A stretch of 64,000 nucleotides of DNA, taken from the NCBI RefSeq assembly GCF_009192945.1, contig NZ_NSET01000004.1:124001-188000 (forward strand). Reading direction: 5' to 3'. Positions 57,886 through 64,000 of the stretch are shown here, in pieces. The first letter of the stretch is position 1; every line of letters begins with the position of its first letter. The translations under genes were made by a program, and so were the position numbers. Under the pieces are notes generated by a model. It did no database searches. It was given only the letters and a program-made list of their open reading frames with translations, and was not told where the DNA came from. This DNA comes from Xanthomonas maliensis (GTDB taxonomy: Bacteria; Pseudomonadota; Gammaproteobacteria; Xanthomonadales; Xanthomonadaceae).

Positions 57886-59745
57886 TCAGGCGCCGTCGAT
57901 CAACTCCATCCACGCCTGCTCGGCCTGCGCCAGCCGCTGCGCAGTGGCCTCGCGGTCGCGGCCCAACACCGCCATCTTCTCGGCATCGGCGTAGGCTTTC
58001 GGATCGGCCATTTGCCGGTCCAGCTCTGCCAGCGCCGCCTCGAGCTCGCCCACGCGCTGCTCGGCGGCGGCCAGCTTGTGCGGGTTGGCGGCTTTCTTCT
58101 GCACCAACGGCTTGGTCGGTGGCGGCGGGGTTGGCGCGGCCTCGGCCAGCTTCTGCTTGGTGCCTTGCGCGGCGGGGCGGGTGCGCAGCCAGGCGGCGTA
58201 GTCGTCGAGGTCGCCATCGAACGGCTCGACCACGCCATCGGCCACCCGCCAGAAGGTGTCGCAGACCAGGCCGATCAGGTGGCGGTCGTGCGAGACCATC
58301 ACGATCGCGCCCTCGAAATCGCTGAGCGCCTCGGCCAGCGCTTCGCGCATTTCCAGGTCCAGGTGGTTGGTGGGTTCGTCCAGCAGCAGCACGTTCGGTT
58401 GCTGCCAGGCAATCAGCGCCAGTGCCAAACGCGCACGCTCGCCACCGGAAAAACCGTCGACCGGCTCGAACGCGCGATCGCCAGGGAAGTTCCATTTACC
58501 GAGGAAATCGCGGAACGCCTGGTTGGCGCCATCCGGTGCCAGCTCGCGAAAGTGGTCCATCGGCGACTGGCCTTCGTGCAGCGACTCCACCGTGTGCTGG
58601 GCGAAGTAACCGATGCGTAGATCCGGATGCGCGGCACGCTCGCCAGCCAGCGCCGGCAGCTCACCGACCAGGGTCTTGACCAGGGTGGTCTTGCCGGCGC
58701 CATTGGGGCCGAGCAAGCCGATCCGCTGGCCGGCCTCCAGACCGAAGCCGACGTTGTGCAGCACGACCGCATCGCGGCCATAGCCGGCCTCGACGTGATT
58801 CAGGCGAATCAGCGAGAACGGCAGCTTGGCCGGGTCGGCGAACTGGATGCGGAATTCGCGCTCGGCGCGCACCGCCTCGGTGCCGGCGAGTTTTTCCAGG
58901 CGCTTCATGCGACTCTGCGCCTGCGCCGCCTTGGACGCCTTGGCCTTGAAGCGGTCGATGAAGCTCTGCAGATGGGCGCGCTCGGACTGTTCCTTTTCGT
59001 GCGCGATCTGCTGCTGGCGCAGTTGTTCGGTGCGCTGGCGCTCGAAGTCGGTGTAACCGCCCACGTACAGCTTGGCGGTGCCGCCATGCAGATGCAGGGT
59101 GTGGGTGGCGACGTTGTCGAGGAATTCGCGGTCGTGCGAGATCAGCAGCAGGGTGCCGGGATACTTGAGCAGCCACTGCTCCAGCCAGTACACCGCGTCC
59201 AGATCCAAGTGGTTGGTCGGTTCGTCCAGCAACAGCAGATCGCTTGGCATCATCAGCGCGCGCGCCAGATTCAGGCGCACCCGCCAGCCGCCGGAGAACG
59301 AGGACACCGCACGATGATGGGTGTCGGCCGGAAAGCCCAGCCCGTGCAGCAGCTTGCCGGCGCGCGCCTCGGCGTCATAGGCGCCCATTTCGGCCATCTT
59401 CTGGTGCGCGTTGGCGACCGCTTCCCAGTCTTCGCGCGCCGTCGCTGCCGCTTCTTCCTGCAGCACCGCGGCCACCTCGGTGTCGCCGCCGAGCACGAAG
59501 GACAACGCCGGGTCCGGCAGCGAGGGGGTTTCCTGCGCCACGCTGGCGATGCGCACCTTACCAGGCAATTCCACATCGCCCTTGTCCGCCTCCAGCTCCC
59601 CCTGGACCGCGGCGAACAGGCTGGACTTGCCGGCGCCGTTGCGGCCCACCACGCCGACGCGGTAGCCGGCATGCATGGTCAGGTCGACATTGGACAACAG
59701 CAGCCGCTCGCCGCGGCGCATGGAGAAGTTACGCAGGGAAATCAT
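57886..59745 (-). CDS. ABC-F family ATPase (YheS/Uup-like)
   Basis: A 619-residue soluble protein with two ABC ATPase domains and no membrane segments. The first domain has VGVVGRNGAGKSSLFAAVQG, SSFSGGWRVRLNLARALMMP and DLLLLDEPTNHLDLDAVYWL; the second has IGLLGPNGAGKTTLVKTLVG, FSGGERARLALALIAWQQPN and LLLDEPTNHLDLEMREALAE. A linker between them is charged and helical, and a C-terminal coiled coil ends the protein (PHKLAAAEQRVGELEAALAE). ABC-F proteins act on the ribosome to modulate elongation or protect from antibiotics; the subgroup is closest to YheS, with no resistance signature seen. Confidence 0.92.
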   Translation of the reverse strand: MISLRNFSMRRGERLLLSNVDLTMHAGYRVGVVGRNGAGKSSLFAAVQGELEADKGDVELPGKVRIASVAQETPSLPDPALSFVLGGDTEVAAVLQEEAAATAREDWEAVANAHQKMAEMGAYDAEARAGKLLHGLGFPADTHHRAVSSFSGGWRVRLNLARALMMPSDLLLLDEPTNHLDLDAVYWLEQWLLKYPGTLLLISHDREFLDNVATHTLHLHGGTAKLYVGGYTDFERQRTEQLRQQQIAHEKEQSERAHLQSFIDRFKAKASKAAQAQSRMKRLEKLAGTEAVRAEREFRIQFADPAKLPFSLIRLNHVEAGYGRDAVVLHNVGFGLEAGQRIGLLGPNGAGKTTLVKTLVGELPALAGERAAHPDLRIGYFAQHTVESLHEGQSPMDHFRELAPDGANQAFRDFLGKWNFPGDRAFEPVDGFSGGERARLALALIAWQQPNVLLLDEPTNHLDLEMREALAEALSDFEGAIVMVSHDRHLIGLVCDTFWRVADGVVEPFDGDLDDYAAWLRTRPAAQGTKQKLAEAAPTPPPPTKPLVQKKAANPHKLAAAEQRVGELEAALAELDRQMADPKAYADAEKMAVLGRDREATAQRLAQAEQAWMELIDGA

Positions 59746-59923
59746 CGATGGACGGTCCAATAGAACGAAAAGGAATGAGCAGATGAGCAGCACTCCTGCG
59801 ACACCATTCTAGCGTTAACGAATAATTAGCGCCTTCAGGTTGGACCCATGGGCCTATGCCCACGCGCGATCGCCACCTGCCTCGTCTTGCCGGTCCCGCG
59901 CGGACCCACGTTCCGGAGTTGTC

Positions 59924-62314
59924 ATGAACATCCCCCTGTCCTCGCTTGCGACCGCCGTGGTCGCTGCACTGCTTGCCTCCCCCGCCCTGGCCCAGACCGA
60001 GGCCTCTGCGCCGGCCGCCACCGCCAACACCCTGGACACCGTCATCGTGACCGGCACCCGGGTGTCCGACCGCACCGTGGCCGAATCGCAATCGCCAATC
60101 GACATCATCAGCGCCGAGTCGCTGGCGGCGACCGGCACCCCCGAGCTGGCCACTGCGCTGGCACGTGCCCTGCCCTCGCTGAACTTCCCGCGCCCGGCGC
60201 TGAGTGATGGCACCAGCGCGATTCGCCCGGCACAGCTGCGTGGCCTGTCGCCGGACCAGGTGCTGGTGTTGGTCAACGGCAAGCGTCGCCACACCTCGTC
60301 GCTGCTCAACCTCAACGGCACCATCGGCCGCGGCGCTGCGGCGGTGGATCTCAACACGATCCCGGTGGCGGCGATCGCCCGCGTCGAGGTGCTGCGCGAC
60401 GGCGCGTCGGCGCAGTACGGCTCCGACGCCATCGCCGGCGTGGTCAACATCGTGCTCAAGGGCACGGAAAAAGGCGGCAGCCTGCAGGCCGGTTTCGGGC
60501 AGTACTCGGCTGGAGACGGCAACAATTATGAGCTGTCCGGCGACACCGGCGTGGCCTACGGCGGCGACCGCGGCTGGCTGCACGTGGCCGCGCAGCTCAA
60601 CCAGCAAGATCCCACCGACCGCGCACGCGGCTATGCCGGCGCTCCCAGCGCATCGCAACCGGCGGTCGGCCAGAAAGCGTTCAAAATCGGCGACCCGCAG
60701 GTCGATGCGCAGGCCGCCTCGCTCAATACCGAGTACCAGTTCAGCGACACCGTCACCGGCTACGCCTTCGCCACCGCCAGCAACCGCAACATCGACGCGT
60801 TCGCCTTCTTCCGCGCACCGGGCAACACCGCGCAGAACATCGTGTCGATCTATCCGCAGGGTTTCTTGCCGGAGATCCAGACCTATGCCAAGGACCGCGC
60901 GCTGGTCGCTGGCGTGCGCGGCGCCACGGCCGGTGGCTGGGACTGGGATGCCAGCTACAACTACGGCTACAACCGCATCGACTTCCACACCCGCAACACC
61001 CTCAACGTCAGCCTCGGGCCGACATCGCCGACGGAGTTCTACGACGGCGCGCTGGAGACCACGCAGAACATCGTCAATCTGGACGTCAAGAAGGGCTTCG
61101 ACTGGGGCCTGGCGTATCCGGTGACGGTAGCCTTCGGCGCCGAGTACCGCAACGAGAAGTGGAACCAGTCGCCGGGCGAACCGGGCTCGTATTTCCAGGC
61201 CGGCACCCTGGCCGGCGGCGCGCAGGGTTTCGGCGGCTTCGCCCCCAGCGTGGCCGGACGCTATTCGCGCGACAGCTATGCGCTTTACGCCGATATCGAA
61301 GCCGACCTCACCGACAAGTTCTCCGCCGGCCTGGCCGGCCGTTACGAGGACTACAGCGATTTCGGCAACCAGACCTCCGGCAAACTGTCGGCACGCTACG
61401 CCTTCAGCGACAAGGTCGCCTTGCGCGGCACGGTGGCTTCCGGCTTCCGTGCACCGTCGTTGGCCCAGCAATACTTCCAGTCCACCAGCACCACTTTCCT
61501 GGCCGGCAATCCGAATCCCTTCGAGATCCGCACCTTCCCGGCCAACAGCACGGTGGCACGCGCATTGGGCGCCGAGCCGCTGGACGCGGAAACCTCGCTC
61601 TCCTACAGCCTGGGCCTGGTGCTACAACCGACCGACGCGCTGTACCTGACCGTGGATGCCTACCAGATCGATGTCGACGACCGCATCGTGCTGTCGTCCA
61701 ACCTGACCGGCGCGGGTGTCCGCAGCCTGCTGGAAGCGCAGGGCATCTTCGGCATCAACGGCGGCCGCTATTTCACCAACGCCGTGGATACCCGCACCCG
61801 CGGCGTGGACGTGGTCGGCAGTTATCGCTGGCAATTGGCGGCCAGCAGCATCGACCTGACTGCCGGCTACAACTACTCCGAGACCGAAGTGCGCCGGGTG
61901 GCGCCGAATCCGGCCGCGTTGTCGGCCAATGGCCTGAGCCTGGAGCGCATCGATCGCACCGAACGGGGGCGGATCGAAGAAGGCTTCCCGCGCGACAAGT
62001 TCCTGCTCAACGGCAGTTGGAGCAACGCGCAGTGGACGTTGGCACTGGGAGCGACCCGCTACGGCAAGTACAGCACGCGTCCATCGGACGCGCGCAACGA
62101 CCAGACCTTCGGCGCGAAGTGGGTGGTGGATGCATCGGCCAGCTACAAGATCGATCGCTGGACGCTGACGCTGGGCGCGGACAACGTGTTGGACGAGTAT
62201 CCGGACGAGAACAACTTCGCCAACTCCACCAGCGGCCAATTTCCCTATAGCAATCTGTCGCCGTTCGGCTTCAACGGTGCCTACGTGTACGGGCGCATCA
62301 ACTACCGCTGGTAA
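59924..62314 (+). CDS. TonB-dependent outer-membrane receptor (first tandem copy)
   Basis: A 796-residue receptor with signal peptide MNIPLSSLATAVVAALLASP to AQTEA. The TonB-box/plug start is NTLDTVIVTGTRVSDRTVAE, followed by SQSPIDIISAESLAATGTPE, LRGLSPDQVLVLVNGKRRHT and RDGASAQYGSDAIAGVVNIV. The barrel ends LTLGADNVLDEYPDENNFAN and a short aromatic C-terminus (RINYRW). This plug type is common among receptors of unknown carbohydrate or aromatic ligand. The start has GGAG upstream and is divergent from the ABC-F gene. A paralogue follows at 63156. Confidence 0.93.
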   Translation: MNIPLSSLATAVVAALLASPALAQTEASAPAATANTLDTVIVTGTRVSDRTVAESQSPIDIISAESLAATGTPELATALARALPSLNFPRPALSDGTSAIRPAQLRGLSPDQVLVLVNGKRRHTSSLLNLNGTIGRGAAAVDLNTIPVAAIARVEVLRDGASAQYGSDAIAGVVNIVLKGTEKGGSLQAGFGQYSAGDGNNYELSGDTGVAYGGDRGWLHVAAQLNQQDPTDRARGYAGAPSASQPAVGQKAFKIGDPQVDAQAASLNTEYQFSDTVTGYAFATASNRNIDAFAFFRAPGNTAQNIVSIYPQGFLPEIQTYAKDRALVAGVRGATAGGWDWDASYNYGYNRIDFHTRNTLNVSLGPTSPTEFYDGALETTQNIVNLDVKKGFDWGLAYPVTVAFGAEYRNEKWNQSPGEPGSYFQAGTLAGGAQGFGGFAPSVAGRYSRDSYALYADIEADLTDKFSAGLAGRYEDYSDFGNQTSGKLSARYAFSDKVALRGTVASGFRAPSLAQQYFQSTSTTFLAGNPNPFEIRTFPANSTVARALGAEPLDAETSLSYSLGLVLQPTDALYLTVDAYQIDVDDRIVLSSNLTGAGVRSLLEAQGIFGINGGRYFTNAVDTRTRGVDVVGSYRWQLAASSIDLTAGYNYSETEVRRVAPNPAALSANGLSLERIDRTERGRIEEGFPRDKFLLNGSWSNAQWTLALGATRYGKYSTRPSDARNDQTFGAKWVVDASASYKIDRWTLTLGADNVLDEYPDENNFANSTSGQFPYSNLSPFGFNGAYVYGRINYRW

Positions 62315-62336
62315 TGCGCGCTGAGGCTCTCAAGAA

Positions 62337-62365
62337 GCAACGCCCCGGCTGGCCCGGGGCGTTGC
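62337..62365 (+). terminator. Strong hairpin after the first tandem receptor
   Basis: GCAACGCCCCGG and CCGGGGCGTTGC form a perfect 12-base stem around a five-base loop, 23 bases after the stop. The following bases (GCTTGTG) are not a T-run. Opposite-strand read-out has TTCTTG after the stem. Confidence 0.7.
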
Positions 62366-62452
62366 GCTTGTGCTCGCCATGCGCCACGACGTGACGCGCG
62401 CATCGCGGCAGCCGTGATAGCACTGCCACTCCGATCGCCACAGGAGTGCAGC

Positions 62453-62878
62453 ATGCAGACAGAACACCTGTTTCGCGGGCGCTTGATCGACCATCTGCAT
62501 CTCGTTGTTCACGACCTGCCGGCGAGCCGGCGCTTCTATCAGTCAGTGCTCGGCGTGCTGGGCATTGCGATCGGCGGCGAAGGCGAGGGTTACTTCTGGG
62601 CCGACGAATGATTCGTGTCCGACCGCATGACGGTCGCGCAGGGACACCTGACGGGACGTCACCACCTGGCCTTCCAGACACGCGATCACGCGATGGTACA
62701 GGCCTTCCATCGAACGGCGCTCGCCCATGGCGGCCGCGACAACGGCGCGCCCGGGCTGCGGCCCTACCACCCCGACTATTACGCTGCCTTCGTGCTCGAT
62801 CCGGACGGCAACAACATCGAAGCGGTTTGCCACGGGGTTGCGCAAAGCAGTGTGGAGGCGGTCCGAATTCGCGACTGA
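62453..62878 (+). pseudogene. VOC-family (glyoxalase-like) gene interrupted by in-frame TGA
   Basis: The frame starts MQTEHLFRGRLIDHLHLVVH with the metal-binding-type His and the VOC betaalphabetabetabeta opening (DLPASRRFYQSVLGVLG), reaches YFWADE, and hits TGA at 62609-62611. It then continues in the same frame FVSDRMTVAQGHLTGRHHLA, then ALAHGGRDNGAPGLRPYHPD and AAFVLDPDGNNIEAVCHG, which are classic second-half VOC motifs. Close homologues usually read through this point, so a nonsense mutation at about codon 53 is the simplest reading. AGGAG precedes ATG normally. No frameshift is needed. Translational readthrough cannot be excluded. Confidence 0.75.
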
Positions 62879-63155
62879 TATGCAAATTTCATAGCTGCTA
62901 TTGCAACAGCCGTGTTGGCACCACGACGGTGCAAATTGCGGGTGAATTGTGCATCGCACCACAGTTTACTTCCAGATGACAACGTTGCCACTAGCACAAC
63001 TGCGATGACAGTTGCACGCGCAACTTTAACCAAAATTTGACTCTCGATTCCGCGCCGGTTAATGGTTGAGCTTCGCACCGCAGCTGCCGCAACGGACGCG
63101 GCCTGGGAGGGGGCCCACTGCGCTGCATCCGTTCCCCACTCGGAGTCGTTACCGC
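62879..63155. promoter_or_regulatory. AT-richer leader region of the second tandem receptor
   Basis: 277 bases, noticeably less GC-rich than the genes around. A candidate sigma70 promoter is TTGACT (63037-63042) and TTAATG (63059-63064), 16 bases apart. A GGAG site lies before the ATG at 63156. Short frames here are not protein-like. Confidence 0.45.
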
Positions 63156-64000
63156 ATGCCTTGCAAGACCAGCCATCTCGCTGTTGCCGTTGCTGTTGCC
63201 TTGACCCTGTCCGTGACCACCGCTACTGCGCAAGAGCAACCGGCGCAGAAAACCCTCGACACCCTGATCGTCACCGGCACGCGCGTGGCCGATCGCACCG
63301 TGGCCGAGTCGGCCTCGCCGATCGACATCATCTCCCCGCAGGCGCTCGAATCCACCGGCACCACCGAACTGGCAACCGCGCTATCGCGCGCAGTGCCGTC
63401 ATTGAACTTCCCGCGCCCGGCCATTTCCGACGGCACCGATGCGATCCGTCCTGCGCAGTTGCGCGGTCTGTCGCCCGACCAAGTGCTGGTGCTGGTCAAC
63501 GGCAAGCGCTATCACACCACCGCGCTGATCAATCTCAACGACACCCAGGGGCGCGGCTCGTCGCCCGCAGATCTGAACACCATCCCGATCGCCGCGGTCG
63601 AGCGCATCGAGGTGCTGCGCGATGGCGCGTCGGCGCAATACGGTTCCGATGCGATCGCCGGGGTGATCAACATCGTGCTCAAGGGCAGCGGCGAAGGCGG
63701 TAGCCTCAGCGGCCGCTATGGCAAATACAGCGCCGGCGATGGCGAGCAATACCAGCTCTCCGGCGATGCCGGCCTGAGCTTTGCCGGCACCGGCAAAGTG
63801 CATCTGGCTGCACAGGCCGGCCACCAGGATCAAACCAACCGCGCCGTGCCCTATCAGGGACGTGTCGAACAACGCTACGGCGATCCGGACATCGACCAGG
63901 GGGCAGTGTCCTTCAACGGCGAATACAGCCCCACCGACTACTTGACGTTCTACTCGTTCGGCATGCTGAGCCGCCGCGAGGTCCTGTCCAATGGCTATTT
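63156..64000 (+). CDS. TonB-dependent outer-membrane receptor (second tandem copy), C-terminus beyond the window
   Basis: The frame is open from ATG at 63156 to the window end (281 residues). The signal peptide is MPCKTSHLAVAVAVALTLSV through ATAQ. The plug is strongly similar to the first copy: KTLDTLIVTGTRVADRTVAE, ASPIDIISPQALESTGTTEL, LRGLSPDQVLVLVNGKRYHT and RDGASAQYGSDAIAGVINIV. The start of the barrel follows (SLSGRYGKYSAGDGEQYQLS). The pair arose by tandem duplication; differences after the plug suggest diverged ligand range. GGAG precedes the ATG. Confidence 0.92.
   Translation, partial: MPCKTSHLAVAVAVALTLSVTTATAQEQPAQKTLDTLIVTGTRVADRTVAESASPIDIISPQALESTGTTELATALSRAVPSLNFPRPAISDGTDAIRPAQLRGLSPDQVLVLVNGKRYHTTALINLNDTQGRGSSPADLNTIPIAAVERIEVLRDGASAQYGSDAIAGVINIVLKGSGEGGSLSGRYGKYSAGDGEQYQLSGDAGLSFAGTGKVHLAAQAGHQDQTNRAVPYQGRVEQRYGDPDIDQGAVSFNGEYSPTDYLTFYSFGMLSRREVLSNGY

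Noticed and set aside
59729-61471. 580-residue minus-strand frame opposite the first tandem receptor
   Set aside because: Repetitive Ala/Gly/Val/Arg text mirrored from the receptor codons; no start context or motifs.
62609-62611. In-frame TGA considered as a selenocysteine codon
   Set aside because: VOC enzymes of this type have no Sec/Cys at this site, and homologues carry an ordinary hydrophobic residue; nonsense mutation is simpler.

Overview
The window is high-GC, densely coded chromosomal DNA from a gammaproteobacterium of the Xanthomonas group (Lysobacteraceae). I base this on protein content and gene order: a complete pqqABCDE cluster beside relA, a large TonB-dependent receptor repertoire, the yebC-ruvC-ruvA-kup-ruvB-ybgC-tol-pal-cpoB-queE-queC run ending at tRNA-Lys, a Tat-exported phospholipase C, and a class A beta-lactamase divergent from an AmpR-like regulator. 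No species can be named from the sequence alone. There is no rRNA, CRISPR array, intact insertion sequence or prophage.

Layout. 1-3.3 kb: a truncated TPR-like membrane protein and relA (minus). 3.6-6.8 kb: pqqABCDE (plus), with B to E translationally overlapped. 6.9-11.6 kb: a small secreted protein, then glucokinase and a TonB-dependent receptor with a LacI-type palindrome upstream, which suggests a sugar-uptake locus. 11.6-16.4 kb: hrpA (minus) divergent from dps (plus). 16.4-17.9 kb: an accessory island on the minus strand with a double-glycine-leader bacteriocin-like peptide and a small two-helix membrane protein. 17.9-24.6 kb: recQ, a secreted protein, a single-domain response regulator, a 36-residue membrane protein, an RsuA-like protein lacking the catalytic aspartate, and a lysE/argP-type divergent pair. 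25-30 kb: a secreted lipase-like hydrolase, a 147-bp palindromic repeat abutting a decayed HINT-domain polymorphic toxin gene, and a PAS/HWE histidine kinase with its response regulator.

30-47 kb is the conserved core on the minus strand. It comprises aspS, a small acidic protein, a GNAT acetyltransferase, a hydrolase, yebC, ruvC, ruvA, kup, a tandem SUKH protein, ruvB, ybgC, tolQRAB, pal, cpoB, queE, queC and tRNA-Lys. It covers DNA recombination, envelope integrity, potassium uptake and queuosine synthesis.

47-64 kb is more variable: a DUF3011 triple-repeat secreted protein, an FmdB zinc ribbon, an MFS transporter, phospholipase C, a GT-C-like membrane glycosyltransferase, a secreted esterase, the beta-lactamase and its LysR regulator, a YcxB-like membrane protein, an ABC-F ATPase, and two tandem paralogous TonB-dependent receptors. 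A VOC-family gene broken by an in-frame TGA lies between the receptors, and the second receptor runs off the window.

The most interesting accessory items are the bacteriocin-like peptide with its neighbour (16.7-17.6 kb), the decayed toxin with the adjoining palindromic repeat (26.5-28.0 kb), and the catalytically altered pseudouridine-synthase homologue (21.8-22.5 kb).
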